Counted from the stretch's first letter, positions 24,304 to 36,860 are shown. The stretch: DNA of 64,000 nucleotides from Bactericera cockerelli (GCA_024516035.1 CM044961.1:12561800-12625799), one strand, 5' to 3'. Numbers and translations are program-made. The notes: a model not told the origin generated them from the letters alone.

Positions 24304-24790
24304 CGATAGAGAAAGGAAGGAGAGAGAGATAGAGAAAAAGAAGGGGAGAGAAAGGGAGAAAACTGAATAGTGAGATAGAGAGAGAGAGAGAGAGAAAGAG
24401 ATCTAGGCAGAGTCAGTGAGAGAGAGAGAAAAGGAAGGAGAGAGAAAGCGAGATAAAGGAAAGGGAGAGAGGGAGTGAGTGTGAGCGTGAGAGAGAGAGA
24501 GAGAGTAAGTGAGACTAAAAACTTATTTTTACTTCCTATTTATCTTTTCCATATTTCTTCTTCCTCTTCCTCTTCATATTCTTCTTCTTCTCTGGCTCTC
24601 CCAAGTGCACCTCCTTAACCAAGTCTTAACTTGATGAAAGTCAACTTGAACTTGAACTTGTATAATAGATATAGGCAGAGAGAGAGAGAGAGAAGAGAGA
24701 GAGAGAAAGAGAGAGAGAGAAAAGAGAGAGAGAGAGAAAGTAAGAGAAGAGAGAAAGAGAGAAAAAGAGAGAAAAAGAGAAAGAGAGAGA

Positions 24791-24846
<56 letters not shown>

Positions 24847-25125
24847 GAGAGGAAAGAGAGAAGAGAGAAAGAGAGAAAGAGAGAGAAAGAGAGAAGAGAG
24901 AAGAGAAGAGAAAGAGAGAGATAGAGAAAGAGATAAAGAGAGAGAGAGAAAAAAGAGAGAGAGAAAAAAGAGAGAGAGAGAATAAGTTATTGAGAGAACT
25001 TGGATACCTCATGAAAGTTAGAAAAGAAAGAGAGAGAATAGGTAATTGAGAAAACTATACATGAGGGGGAGGGGAGAGAGAAAGAGTGTAAGTTATAGAA
25101 AGAACTTAGGTACCTATAGATGAGA

Positions 25126-25162
<37 letters not shown>

Positions 25163-25166
25163 GAGA

Positions 25167-25197
<31 letters not shown>
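24040..25197. repeat. CT island then three GA islands
   Basis: 24040-24170 is CT-rich; 24220-24512, 24670-24990 and 25020-25197 are GA-rich with nearly pure (GA)n blocks. The (CT)n and (GA)n segments face each other about 100 bp apart. The Arg/Glu and Leu/Ser frames are rejected. Confidence 0.9.
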
Positions 25198-25477
25198 GAA
25201 GCTGACAATTTTCCACCAGGCGCGGCCGGTGGGAAAATGTCTTGGGGTGCTGCCACATAAACCGGAATAAAATGGGATATTTAAAGAGTTTTTCAGTATG
25301 CAAAGAGTTTGAATTTGTTTACCATGCCAATCATATTAATAATGCATTAATTATTATAGAAATGTGTGATGATTTTTAGTATGTACCAGCTAGGACTTGA
25401 GAAAATCCTCTCCTTCTTTTTTTTTATTCTGGGAGTGCTCCAGTTCCGCAGCTCCTTATAATAATTTAAAAAGTTAT

Positions 25478-25615
25478 CATATTTGTGCTAATCACTTTCT
25501 TGTTATCACAACTACTCAAACTCGCTTTTACTAAATCTACGCTGAAACCGGGACTTGAACCACCGACCTCCAGGTTACAAGTCCGCTGCCTTATTGATCA
25601 AGCCACTGAGGTCGG
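25478..25615 (-). repeat. SINE-A copy, minus strand
   Basis: Near-consensus reverse copy: 'ccgacctccaggttacaagt' and 'gaaaccgggacttgaaccac' on the plus strand are the reverse of the head and B-box. Confidence 0.85.
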
Positions 25616-25630
25616 TAGCTCCTTATAATA

Positions 25631-25840
25631 ATAATAATATTGCCTTATTTATACTGCCCGATAAGGACTATTAAAGTCCCATTATTCCAGCAGTAAGCCC
25701 AAGACACATATTATTATGTGGTAAAAATCCCAAATGAGAGGATAACTTGTCATGTCCCGGCTGGGTTTCGAACCCGCGACCTCTGGAACCTCTGGATTCA
25801 CAGAGTGCCGCCTTTACCACTGAGCTACCGGGACAGATGT
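25631..25840 (-). repeat. SINE-F copy (tRNA-derived), minus strand
   Basis: Minus-strand head 'gtcccggtagctcagtggta' + 'aaggcggca', B-box 'gggttcgaaacccagccggg', then 'catgacaagttatcc' and 'taaggcaatattattat'. It looks like a whole tRNA but has an over-long variable region, and a diverged copy lies at 44411-44640 (-), so a SINE is the better reading. Confidence 0.7.
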
Positions 25841-26054
25841 AGCAGCCCGCGCCTGTTTCCCACTACATAATATAATGTATATGTATAGTAGTATGACACT
25901 ATGTATGTTATAGTGGCATACTACTTAATGCCTGAGCAGGCTTCCTCACGTACTAGAATACTTCGCAAGTACCTACATTACATAGTTACCTATTTTTCTT
26001 CTTCCTTGTGGTACCTAGTTACTTGTCATTAAGGTAAGAACCAGGACCCTATGT

Positions 26055-26273
26055 AATAATAATAACACTCTTTAGTGGAAGGTAACCAACCAGGCGAGGT
26101 TGATGCTCAAAGCATTTTCTACCACCTAACCCTCAGAGTCTTATTAATATAAATGGTTACACACTCAAATGAATGAGAAAAAATTCAAGTACTGAGTGGG
26201 ATTCGAACCAACGGACCCCTACGCTACCTGGATTACCAGACTAGCGCGTTAACCAATTGACTACCAGTGCATC
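26055..26273 (-). repeat. SINE-B copy, minus strand
   Basis: 'aggcgaggttgatgctcaaa', 'gcattttctaccacctaacc' and 'agactagcgcgttaaccaat' on the plus strand give all blocks in reverse; near full length. Confidence 0.85.
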
Positions 26274-26446
26274 TAGTTACTTGTTTTTAAGGTAACAACC
26301 AGGGCCCTATGTAACTACTATTCTACAAGTAATTTTACATGTTACAAGTTCAGGCACTCTAAATTAATATTTGATCACCAAGATGAGAAATTGTAAAATA
26401 AGGGTTGGGTGGAAGAGATTGCCATAGACAATAACCCCATAAAAAT

Positions 26447-26712
26447 GAGAAATTATACTAGATGTACATGAGTATCAGAACATACCTGGACAGCTGTTTA
26501 GAGCTTATTTGCTATCTTGAACAGGTAATAGTTCTGAATATTCATGCCATCAACTAATCTCTCTATTTTAATCAGTATAAACAGAAAAGTGAGAAGTTAT
26601 ACTAGATGTACATGAGTATCAGAACATACTTAGTGATACTATTGTATCACTAAGTATGTTCTGTTATGCCAACACTAAGTATTATGCCAACAGTGAAAAC
26701 TGTTGGCATAAT
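26447..26712. repeat. Direct repeats and two strong hairpins
   Basis: 'atactagatgtacatgagta' + 'tcagaacatac' occurs at about 26454 and 26597. The second copy runs into a perfect hairpin (arms 26620-26639 and 26644-26663, 4-nt loop) and then another (arms 26681-26693 and 26700-26712, 6-nt loop, 'attatgccaacag'). Function unknown. Confidence 0.85.
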
Positions 26713-27046
26713 GGGACTACCTGTCTTGCGCTGACAGTCTAAATAAATAAAGCACTACTTATACTATAAACTTCAGAAGCCTATTTCCTCCCCACCTATG
26801 TTTACTGTACAATATTGTTATACATAGATAATTTCTCTTTTATTTCGTAATATTTAGACAAATTTCAGACAAATTATGCGTAGCAACGCAAACTCTGGGA
26901 CGCGAAATTTAGTTTGTTTAGGTTCGCGAAATTCTTTCCTAACCACCATCAATTTTCCTCTCTCACACTCACACGCGGAAACTTTGTTAGGTAGGAACGG
27001 AAATTTAAATATACACTACATTATATTGAATAAACAGGGATACAAA

Positions 27047-27181
27047 GTAGAGAGAGAGAGAGAAAAGAGAGAGAGAGAAAAAGAAAGAGAGATTTTTATA
27101 TATAAAAATGAGTTAGCGAAAAGGAGAGGGAGATATAAAAGGGAGAGCAAACAAGTGTGTGAGTACGAAAAAAGGTAGTTA

Positions 27182-27278
<97 letters not shown>

Positions 27279-27363
27279 AAGAAAGGAAGAAGAAAGAGAG
27301 AGAGATAGAGAAAAAGAGGGAGAGGAAGAGGAGAAAAAGAGAAACGAATAGAGAGAGTGTGAA

Positions 27364-27399
<36 letters not shown>

Positions 27400-27486
27400 A
27401 GAGATAGATGACGAAGGAAATAAAAAAACTAGATGGATAAACGGGAGTGAGAAAAAAGGAAGAGAAGGAGAGAGAAGGGGAAGACA

Positions 27487-27521
<35 letters not shown>

Positions 27522-27535
27522 AGGGGGAGTGAGAG
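27047..27535. repeat. GA island with adjoining (TG)n
   Basis: (TG)n at 27182-27201 passes directly into an almost pure (GA)n block of about 75 bp, then irregular GA repeats. Confidence 0.9.
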
Positions 27536-27782
27536 AGATTAGGTATAGATATAAACAATACACCCTTTAATTTAATGTAAAATAAATACACAACCAACGG
27601 AAATTTGCACATTTTTCAAATAATATAGGGGTAACTTGCAGGGTGAGGAGGGTGGGAGGTGTTTTCAAATTTGAGTACTTTGGTACATTAAAATAAACGC
27701 GAATCCATTTATATAAAATTCCCGCTCTTGATCGCTCGCTCTGTTTTTATTTCTCTCTCACTCTGCCCCTCTTTGATATTAA

Positions 27783-28167
27783 CCTCAGTTGTTTCAGTAG
27801 CTTGAGGTCTGCTAACCTGCAGGTCGGTGGTTCAAGTCCAGGTTTCAGCGGAAAGTAAGTAGTGAAAGTGAACCGACCTCAGTAGCAATATCGATTAGGC
27901 GGCGGACTTGTAATCTAGAGGTCGGTGGTTCAAGTCTCAGCCTGGATTTAGTAAAGCGAGTTTGAGTAGTTGTGATATCACGAAAGTGATTAACACAAAT
28001 ATGATAAAACAATAATGCTATTTAGTTACCGACCTCAGTACCTTGATCGATAAGGTGGCAGACTTATAATCTGTAGTTCGGTAGTTTAAGTCCCGGTTTC
28101 AGCGGAGATATTGTGAAGCGAGTTTGAGTAGTTGTGATATCACGAAAGTGATTAACACAAATATGAT
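27783..28167 (+). repeat. Three SINE-A copies in tandem
   Basis: Partial copy 27783-27872, near-complete copies about 27872-28006 and 28029-28167, all in the same orientation and nearly abutting. Each has its own head 'gacctcagtagc' (the first altered) and B-box 'ggtggttcaagt' or variant. Confidence 0.85.
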
Positions 28168-28169
28168 AG

Positions 28170-28312
28170 CTTAATAATACTCTTCAGTTAAAGGTAACCA
28201 CAAAGCGAGTTTAATGATCAACGCATTTTCTACCTCCCAACCCTCGGAGTCTTATTATTATGTGGTCAAAAACTCAAATTCATGAGGAAAAATTCATGCA
28301 ATGAGTGGGATG
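28170..28312 (-). repeat. SINE-B 3' part, minus strand
   Basis: Tail and middle blocks are present ('cgcattttctacctcccaac', 'gaggaaaaattcatgcaatg'); the tRNA-like head is missing. It abuts the SINE-A trio. Confidence 0.8.
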
Positions 28313-28935
28313 TTTGATAGTTAAAGTAATATTGATTGTGAAATTACTCTTCTAGATTGTGAAAAGTACCACAAAATTAGATAAAAACATTGCAAACCAA
28401 TGTACAGACATATAATGTACAAGTACCATGTATACATAGAAAAGCAGGAATATGAGCTTCTCTTTTCAATCTTCCTCCTCGCCCGTAGTACCTAATACCT
28501 ACTTTCCATTTTCAATTTTGGAACCAAGTCAAATTTTCACGAAAATTCAATAGCTTTGCGATAAAAAAAAATACAAAACAAGGAGGTAGGTAATTGCCGA
28601 GATTGTGGGTATATGAAAAGGTACTAAGGAGCTACCCAGATAGGTACATAGTAAGTGCTTTTTTGTGCTTATAGGGTGTAACGTAACACTTGTACAGTTA
28701 CTTTTTTGTTGAATGTATAAAAATAGTCTGTATTGAGGCGCCTACGCCTGGGGAAAATTTAAAACACTTATAAGAGTCTATGAGCTAAATTTAAATTAAT
28801 TCCTTCTATTGTACTATCAATCTATTTATTCTACGTAAAAGGGTGGTAGATTGGTAAATCCACAATGGTATTGCCTGTGAGAGATACTTACTTTTATCTT
28901 AAAGTAGTGAACTTTAAACAGGAAAACTCACATTA

Positions 28936-29191
28936 TCTCTATATATAAAAGAGAAAAAAGGACTACCTACCTACCTACCTATGTTTGTTTGTTTGTTTGT
29001 TTGTCCGGAGTTGTTTAGCCAAAACGGTAAGAGATAGCGAAAAATGTCTCGGAATTGACCCCCCCAAAACCATTATCGCTTTGTCCAGAAAAATTATAAA
29101 AAGTTCAAAAAGGCATTGCTGTCCAGCAGTACGGCCATGCCTTAGTAAATTTGAAATTAAGTCCCGTTGCAAAGCACGGGCAAACGGCTAG
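28936..29191 (+). mobile_element. Non-autonomous Helitron copy 1
   Basis: Begins TCTCTATATATAAAA, ends with the hairpin-forming 'cccgttgcaaagcacggg' followed by CAAACGGCTAG, and sits between an A (28935) and a T (29192). TC start, 3' hairpin, CTAG end and insertion at AT without duplication are the textbook Helitron features. At 256 bp it has no coding capacity. A second copy at 47726-47957 is nearly identical inside and also sits at A/T. It contains short (CTAC)n and (GTTT)n runs near its 5' end. Confidence 0.85.
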
Positions 29192-31372
29192 TTATCTACA
29201 AAATTATATTCAGCAGATTACAATGGAAAAAATATTTTAATATTCAATTTTTATGCACGCCTGAAAATGTTCTGATTATGCAATGTGCAATGAAACTTTA
29301 CATTATTTCTGTTCGTTAGCAAATTAATATCAAGCTGCTCCATACGTATAACTTCTTTTGTACTAAGCCTCAAAATATCACCCTCATCCCAAGATTTAAT
29401 TCAAATTTATTTTCTCGACTTTGAAATATTTTATTTCCAAGAGAATGATAGGAAACTTTTTGATTTGCAGCTCAAAAGTTCTCATATCAAGCCGTTTTTT
29501 TTCTTTCCTTTTTTCAAGTTCATGTTGTTTATTGTTACTTTAACTTCCATATTTAGTACCTATACTATAGGACTTGAGATTGAACTTATAAAAGACTTGA
29601 CCTTTTTGACACCCTATAGTTTTGCATTTTTCTCATTTTTTAATATAGGTAAATATCGATTGATACCTAGTAATAATATCCATTTCTCGGATGTGATTTT
29701 CTTCTATCTATCATTTACTCTCTCTCTCTCTCTTTTCATAAAAAATGTAGAGTTACTATATTATCTATCTCTTTCTATTTTTTTATTTTGCTGTCTTTCC
29801 AAGAATATTTTCTGTCTCATGCACTCGTACTACTCTCCCTTTCGTTTCTCTTTGCCTCACTATGTCACCCTTCTGGTCTGCCCCTTCACTTTTCAGACGC
29901 TTCTTCTCTTTCAGTGTATCCTTTTTCTGTTATTTTTCTTCATACATAAATATCAAGTATTTTCCAATAGAAATGTTATATTGTGTAACAAAACTTGTGT
30001 ATAAGCGTGTTAGAAAGAACATTTTCTACACAAGATAGCTATCTATAGAACCCTTGAAATCATAGCGTTTGCAATAATAACACATTTATATTCTAGCGAC
30101 TACATTGTCAGAAACCATGAAGATAAATTTGATATAAAGACTCTTGAATTTATCTGTTAAAGACGCATACAAAAGACGCAACAAAAAAATCTAGCACCAT
30201 CTGGGATGTTGAATGAACCTTTGGTGCGCTGGCTGATCGAATTCATACTACCGGTAGATATTGGGTTTGGACAAAAATATAAAAGTTCCAGTTCTATAGC
30301 ATTGTTGATAACAGAGAAAAAAACCCAAGTTCAAGAATATAGAAACTAGCATGGAAAAAATACTATAGAAAGGATTGCACCAAGGTGGATAAAGAGGACC
30401 CAGAACCCACAAAACTCCGGGTATTTTGTCTACACTGGGGACTGTACAATAAAGTCACCACATCTCTACAAATGAATTAGGGCCAAATTATGAAACAAGG
30501 TTAAGATAAGCCAGACACGCCCTCATGTTGGAGTTTTAACCAATCACAGTGCACTATAGCCCAACTTGAGGGACAGTCTGTCTTATCTTAATTGTAATCC
30601 TGTTTTATAGATTGGCTTTAGGGGTAGACTATTACAAACTTATTACACAATAATTTGTTTAGAAAATAAAAATAAAATTCTTACCTGATTCTTTACAACT
30701 CGCATGATGTGAAGTTTGTTGATTATAATTTGTATATCTTATCACCTTGATGATATTACTGCTAACCTTAACAATGTATTGGATGAGTTTAAACTGAAAC
30801 ACCCGGTTGTTTAAAATTCCAAAAAATAAGTGGAATAAAATTTATAAATTTAAAATACATTATCAAAAAGAAAATATTTCGAAAGCTGAGTTATACAAAA
30901 TTCTACAAAAGTTGATTAAATTAAATTTTTACTAAGCCAATTCTATTATGTATTTATATTCTTAATAAATAAATCACGCACTTTAATAAATTTCAAAAAA
31001 AAAAAAAAACTGGATTATATTTCTGTAAATTCTACAAAAGTTGATTGCATTAAAATTTTACAAAACCAATTCTATTTTTCTAGTATGAATTCAACACTAA
31101 ATTCTAAGGAAACAATTTTGAAATTTGAGGACCACACTCACGACATCGACACAAGGTAGACCGAACCAAACTGACAAGTACTGACTACTGAATACGGAGT
31201 GATTTTCAGAGACCCATCAGCTAGCCTAAAATAGGTCTAAATTTTCCCTCGATTCTGATTGGTCTAACAGCTATCATACGTTCGGCTGGCAGGTAAATGT
31301 TAGATAAGAAAAAAGGTCCCTGGGAACATTTTGGTTGAAGCTTCTCACGCCAAATTGAAAAACTTTTCGACC
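29192..31372. other. AT-rich stretch with minor repeats
   Basis: The frame at 29465-30004 is low-complexity Phe/Leu/Ser and has no domain. 30490-30610 is the reverse copy of the 5120-5215 repeat. At 30888-30950 and 31028-31085 a ~50-bp segment ('ctacaaaagttgattaaatt' / 'ctacaaaagttgattgcatt') is directly duplicated around a poly-A run. Confidence 0.5.
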
Positions 31373-31633
31373 AGATCAGTGGCGCAGCGCGTCAATTTTT
31401 TTTTTTTTTTGCTGTATTATTATTTCTTCCGAGTAGCAGCTTGACCTGGGTTCGATGCCCATCGGGGCAGGAATTTATCTGTTCTATACTTGAATGTTCG
31501 GGATCCACTCATACCTCGTGAAGAAAAATGAGTAGCTGTTTGATGTGACCAGTGGTGGAATTATGGATTAGACAAATTATTAAAATCCTATGATTCTGTG
31601 CTACCATCTAAAATTGAGACATAATAACACAAA
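31373..31633 (+). repeat. SINE-C copy with T-rich insertion
   Basis: Head 'cagtggcgcagcgcgtc' is split from B-box 'gggttcgatgcccatcgggg' by about 40 bp including a poly-T run; the tail 'cctcgtgaagaaaaatgagt' is conserved. Confidence 0.75.
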
Positions 31634-31685
31634 AAAATCATGATACTTATAATTATTATTATTGTTTATGAATAAAGTGTTTTTT

Positions 31686-31790
31686 AGCCAGTGTTGATGG
31701 TATGTTGAATACAAATTTTGCAGCACCGACGTTAAGCAACGTCCAGCAAGGTTAGAACTTGGACCAAGTTACCATTGATATTAAAAAAAC
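31686..31790 (+). repeat. 5S-headed SINE-E fragment
   Basis: 'agccagtgttgatggtatgt' + 'tgaataca', then 'caccgacgttaagcaacgtc' + 'cagcaaggtta'; truncated before the shared body. Confidence 0.7.
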
Positions 31791-32216
31791 AAATATTGCT
31801 ATAAGCCGTAATAAGGAAAAGTAACATTTAGCAGAAATAATAATCAATTGCTACAATTAACAGTAGATCAAGATTAACCATAAAATAATTTCTTACTTCA
31901 ATTTGTATGCGCGCCTGCAATTATTCTGATTATACAATGTGCATTACACAATCTGTAACTGTCCTGTTCCGAATAAAATAATGAATAGATTATCTCTTTC
32001 TTTGTATAGGCGTTCTTTACACCTCGGCCGAGGTGTTTGATTTGTTTTTTCTTATTATTTCTTTTTTGTATACAGAGGACCCATTCTAAGCCATTTTTAA
32101 TTTGCTTCTAATAAACTGGTGAGTGCACGAAAATTATGAAAAAATAAGTTTATTCACTCAATAGCAGCGTCAAATTCAAGTTTGGGTACCAAGACCGTCC
32201 CTGTTTTCTGTTCCAG

Positions 32217-32329
32217 CTCCGGCCCTGATCTCCCAGGTTGGGGAAAGCTTTGATGAAAGTTCCATCAACAACGATACGAACCCGGACCCTTGCTACATAG
32301 CCGGCAGCATCTACTACCACGGACAACAG
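32217..32329 (+). CDS. VWC-domain protein, internal exon a
   Basis: Preceded by a polypyrimidine acceptor (ctgttttctgttccag) and followed by the donor CAG|gtaatt. Read with two leading bases, the exon encodes PALISQVGESFDESSINNDT and then NPDPCYIAGSIYYHGQQ, ending in phase 0. The last part opens a von Willebrand factor C module (first Cys, then the G-x-x-Y core), which continues in the exon at 37348. VWC proteins are secreted matrix or BMP-modulating proteins; which family this one belongs to is not recognised. The upstream intron is phase 1, and no upstream exon or signal peptide was found in the window, so the gene start is unknown. Confidence 0.75.
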
Positions 32330-33534
32330 GTAATTATTTTCTGACGAAGTTCATCAATGAATGTAATTTTTTTATGTTAAATTTTTATTGAACTATAACA
32401 CAAACACTTCATTCAGTGAATTTGTGAAGGGGAATGAGCCTGCAATGCTGGCTGCATTCCCTCATGAATGTAATTTGTAATTTATTTATTTATAGTATGC
32501 TTTACATGTTTATGAATTTCTTAAATCAGGGCACTTATATCTAATATTTTTAATATAAATCAAAGGAGGGAAAGAAAAATTAAAAGGTGGAAAGCTAGTG
32601 AGAATAATATAGGTATTTCATTTAAAACATCTTCTTTCTTCAGTGTGCTCAACACGGATGCCACATTTCTTCTTTGTACCGCGAAACTCACTCTTTGTCG
32701 GAAGAAGAACTGTTCAACACAGCTTTGAAAGTTGTTTGACGATGTCATTCCATTTTTTTTTTTTTTTTTTGGTTCATTTAGTTTACAATCTACAACATAG
32801 TGAAAATACAATAATTGTAACAAGTAAATATGATAATTTGTACATGACTTGAAGGAGAATATATCCATTGATATCACTCCAAGAGATAAACACTAATGTC
32901 ATTCCATCAATAAACTAATTTCATCAAAAGATTTCCGGTCCAATCGAGGATCGGTGAGGTTCAACGAGATAATAATTGGAACCTACAAATTTCAGCGATT
33001 GTAGGGTAGAATCTCGTACCCTCAGCATTATGTTAAAACCAGTTTAGAATAATTTAACATGTCAAGAGCCTAGAGTGTAGCTACACTCTACAGGTCACAT
33101 TGGATCTGAGAGATGCAAACCTCTAAGCTACAAAGCATAATCTATCATTAGCTCAAGTAAATCACTGTTTGTTAGCAACAGTACCACTGTGTGTTAGCAG
33201 TCATTAGCATAAAAGTACAAAAAATCGACCGCCACCAGGAGTCGAATTCGGTACAATGTATGAAAACCAGTGACCACATACGTCATAAATAGTAGAAAGT
33301 AATACGTCATAAATAGTAGAAAGTAATATGTCATAAATAGTAGAAAGTAAATAAAATAAAGGGAAACATAATGAAAAAGTAGATAACGAAATTCAGGCTT
33401 CCAAAGGAATTAATTCAAATTCAACAGAGAATCGAAATCTGTCCCTTTCACTTAATTATTTTACCTCAACTTTAATTTAGGAGCTGTCCTCTTCATTAAG
33501 ATTTACAAATATCTCATCTAAAATCCTCCAACTC
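32330..33534. other. VWC intron 1, first part
   Basis: AT-rich. 33282-33350 holds three tandem 24-bp units ('gtcataaatagtagaaagta'). Short frames around 32560-32877 show no domain. Confidence 0.5.
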
Positions 33535-34870
33535 TCTTTCTGTCTCTCTTTCTATCTCTTTCTTTCTTCCTCCTTCTGATTGCCTCTTACCACATCCATT
33601 AATTCCTCTTTGTCTCTCGCTTCTGATTTTCTGTTACCACTTCTAATTCCTTACTAATTGACAAGAGAAAGAGGGAGAATCATTTGACAGGACATTTCAA
33701 TCCTCTCCTCTTCTCTTTTCTTCCAGGACATTTCAATCCTCTCTCCTTCTCTTTCTCTTTGTCACTCTTTCTCCTCATTTCATATCCATTTCTCTTTTTG
33801 TATCCGCAACTTTCGTTTTGAATGCACGAGGGACTTTGCCTGTATTGGGAGAAAATTATTCTGAGGTTTTATCCAACAAATAAAAGACAAATGGAGAGAG
33901 GTATGGAGAAAGGGTGAGAGGAAGAGAATTAGACAAAGAAAGGAAAGATTTGTACACATGTGATGACTGAAAGAGAGAGACAGGAAATGAATGCAGAGAA
34001 GAGAAAGAGTAAAATGTAAAATTTAGGAGCGGATATTTGGGCGATAGATAGAAAGATAGAGAGAGACACAGAGAGGGAGAGAGAGAGAGATAATACTTAT
34101 TTGATTCCGTGTTCGTTAGATAGGCACAGATACATATATCACGGTCGTGAGATGATTATATGTATTGTATATGGACACCTAGATACCTAAAACCAATGTC
34201 TAACCTATTTTCGTGTACATTGATTCTATTTGGTTTTAATACCCAACATTTGAGATATTCTGGATGAGAGTTTTACCCTCTATTCGCTGGAAATCGTACC
34301 AGATATCCACATTAACCTCGCCCAGTTTGGGTAGGGCGGGAAATACCAGCCTCACGTGTTTGGATGGAACAGAATTTTTTAAATAAGATAATAAAGCATG
34401 CATAATATACTCGTATATATATGTATGTATTTATAGAGACAGAGAGAGAAGAAAGAGAGAAAATATTTAAAATTAGGATTGAAGATTGAAGAAAGATAAA
34501 TAGAGAGAAATGTATGAAAAAGGAAGAGAAGGAGAAAGTAAATAGAACACAAAGAGAGAGAGGGAGAGAGAAAGAATAAGAGAGGGAGAGACAAAGGGAG
34601 AGAAAGAATAAGAGAGGGAGAGAGAGAGGGGGTGAGAGATAGAGATTAGGAGGGACTCGGTGTCCAAAATTTTAGTATAAATAGGAATGGATTGTTCTGG
34701 GAACCACAGGATTCAAATTTCCTGTGATGATGCTGTCTCTGTAAGTACTCGTCACTTTACCCTTTCTCCCCCTCTCCCCTTCTCCCCCTATTTTCTCACT
34801 CTCTTCCTCCTTCTCCCTCGCCCCCTTTTCCTTTATCCTTTCTCTTATCTATCTCTCTCATCACCATATC
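33535..34870. repeat. CT and GA islands in VWC intron 1
   Basis: CT-rich at 33535-33800 and 34750-34870; GA-rich at 33890-34105 and 34430-34645. Poly-Leu/Ser frames are rejected. Confidence 0.8.
34215..34376 (-). repeat. SINE-D fragment, minus strand
   Basis: Reverse of the shared SINE body: 'ttgattctatttggttttaa', 'tttaccctctattcgctgga', 'ccacattaacctcgcccagt'; the tRNA-like head is missing. Confidence 0.7.
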
Positions 34871-35695
34871 CTTACAACATACTATATTTCTCTTTGATAA
34901 TCAGACTAGTACTGTATTGTGTTCCTGTAATTACCACAGTATAACTATGTATCTAGACTCTAGAGGCTATAGAGTTCCCAACTTTAGCATGAGAAATTTG
35001 ACCCGTAGTTCTTCTTTTACTTTGTCTTTAATTCCGCTCAAGCGGGGTTGACATTTCTTAGCAGCTGTCTCTAGACAGGCTGGTCAAGAGCCTCATCGCC
35101 CGTTATTCCTTTTTCTCGTAGGTCCTCATTTATATGATTTTTCCATCTCTTCTTTGGTCTTTCTCTTCCTCTTTGTTCCTCGACTGCAACTGTCTGAAAT
35201 TATCTCTTTAACGCGTAGTTAACTATATATATTTACAATTTATTTATTAAAAATATAAATAAGATATATGTAGACTGTAGAGGTACGTAAATACGAAAAA
35301 TATAAATTATCTTTGTTTGTTTATCTATCCTACAAAAACCATTTTTTAATCCATGCATTGGATGATTGATAAATTGTAGGTCCACATATTGACAACCATG
35401 TTCCAATATCTGTAATCCATCTATCTGACAATCTATCTATCCATGAACTCTCTCAGCATTGCTATTAATTACTCCTCGCCCATCCTGTCTTGGGGCGGGA
35501 CGGGCGACTTGGGTTTCCCCTCGTGTTTTGCCAATTAGTGTGGTTTGCTCCGAGTTTGATTGTTTGTTCAGTGAATTCCAATACAATTCGGTGAGTACCG
35601 AAACGGGCAAGTGTGGGTGTCTGCAATAGCGTGGAGTGTTTGTACAGGGTGAGCCACCTCAATGTAACAATGGGAAATAAAGAAATAATTTACAA

Positions 35696-35828
35696 CCGAC
35701 CTCGGTAGCTTGATTGACAAAGCGACGGACTTGTAACCTGGAGGTCGGTGGTTCAAGTCGCGGTTTCAGCGTAGATTTAGTAAAGCGAGTTTGAGTAGTT
35801 GTGATATCACGAAAGTGATTAGCACAAC
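35696..35828 (+). repeat. SINE-A copy, near consensus
   Basis: Full head, B-box 'ggtggttcaagtcgcggttt' and tail 'gatatcacgaaagtgattag'. Just upstream, 'tgtacagggtgagccacctc' at 35641 is a possible mariner-type terminus. Confidence 0.85.
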
Positions 35829-35894
35829 ATAATATTATAATTTAAATAAATAATTTATAAGTAGGTAAGATGATAAAAAAATCCTTATCCATAA

Positions 35895-36569
35895 TAATTA
35901 TTTGGTTTAAACTTGTTCAAGAAGGCAAGAAAGTAGGCCTAATAGAAAATTCATCCAAGACAAAACTAATGAATATGAACATAGAAATAAATGAATATCT
36001 GAGATTGGGTGAGGAAGTGATTGAGGAGGTGGATGAAACAAGGAGAGTGGCCTGAAATTTTTAGGAGAATTAAACTAGCATGGGGATCTTTTGTAAAATA
36101 TAAAAATGTATTAAAAAGTAAAAATATGAAAATCAATTTCAAAACTAGACTCCTGCAAGCATGTGTTCTGCCCTCCTTGTTGTATACCTGTGAAACATGG
36201 GTATTAAAAAAAGAGTATATATCCAAACTTAGATGTGTTGTCAGGAGAATGGAAAGGACAATTATTGGTGTCACATTGAAAGACAGAAAAAGGAATAGTT
36301 GGGTTAGGGAAAAAACAAAATTAGAAGATGTCGGACAAAAAATGTGGAAATTAAAATGCAAATGGGCTGGGCAAATAGTGAGACGAGAAGACAGCAGATG
36401 GTCTAAAGAAATTCAGTATTGGGAAGTAAAGAAGAAAAGAAGGAGGGGTCGACCAAAAAAGAAATGGCATGAAGAATTTCAAACTCTAGCAGGTCCAAAT
36501 TGGAAAGAAATAACACAGGATAGGAAGAGGTGGAAGAGTATAAGGGAGGAAGGTCTACAACTTTTTTGA
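35895..36569 (+). pseudogene. Non-LTR retrotransposon reverse-transcriptase C-terminus
   Basis: A first frame (to 36055) reads EGKKVGLIENSSKTKLMNMN and EEVIEEVDE; the continuation switches frame near 36030 and runs to a stop at 36567 with RLLQACVLPSLLYTCETWVL, RRMERTIIGVTLKDRKRN, KWAGQIVRREDSRW and RRRGRPKKKW. This order (palm end, LLYxxETW, thumb, WAGHxxR, GRPxxxW) is typical of the ORF2 C-terminal half of a LINE family common in insects. The frame change, and loss of everything upstream, make it a truncated pseudogene. It sits in the sense direction in VWC intron 1. Confidence 0.8.
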
Positions 36570-36860
36570 GTGTATTGGAGAAGTATAAAATGTTAGCAGG
36601 TCGATTCCTTGAATAGTTTAAGGGAAATAACTTTAATATATCTGATAATGTAGCCAATGATTATGTACCTTAGCATAATCATTGGCTTTATTATTATGAT
36701 CCTAGGGGACTTAAGCCCCCCCTAGAGGCCTTCAGCCAATTCTTTTTAGAAAAACATGTTTATTTTAGCTCATGAACTCCATGGCTGAGCAGTTTTCTTT
36801 TTTTCATTTCTGTAAATTCTGTAATCTATGTTAAAATGTAAAAATATGCTCCTATAAAGG

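Noticed and set aside
25740..25840. Possible functional tRNA on the minus strand
   Set aside because: A- and B-box-like parts are present but the variable region is too long, the body continues as a repeated element, and a diverged copy is at 44.5 kb; called SINE-F.
27016..27612. 198-codon minus-strand Leu/Ser/His-Thr frame
   Set aside because: Covers (TG)n and (GA)n microsatellites; typical low-complexity artefact.
29465..30004. 179-codon hydrophobic frame, possible membrane protein
   Set aside because: Phe/Leu/Ser-rich because the strand is T-rich; no clear transmembrane pattern with loops and no homologue recalled.
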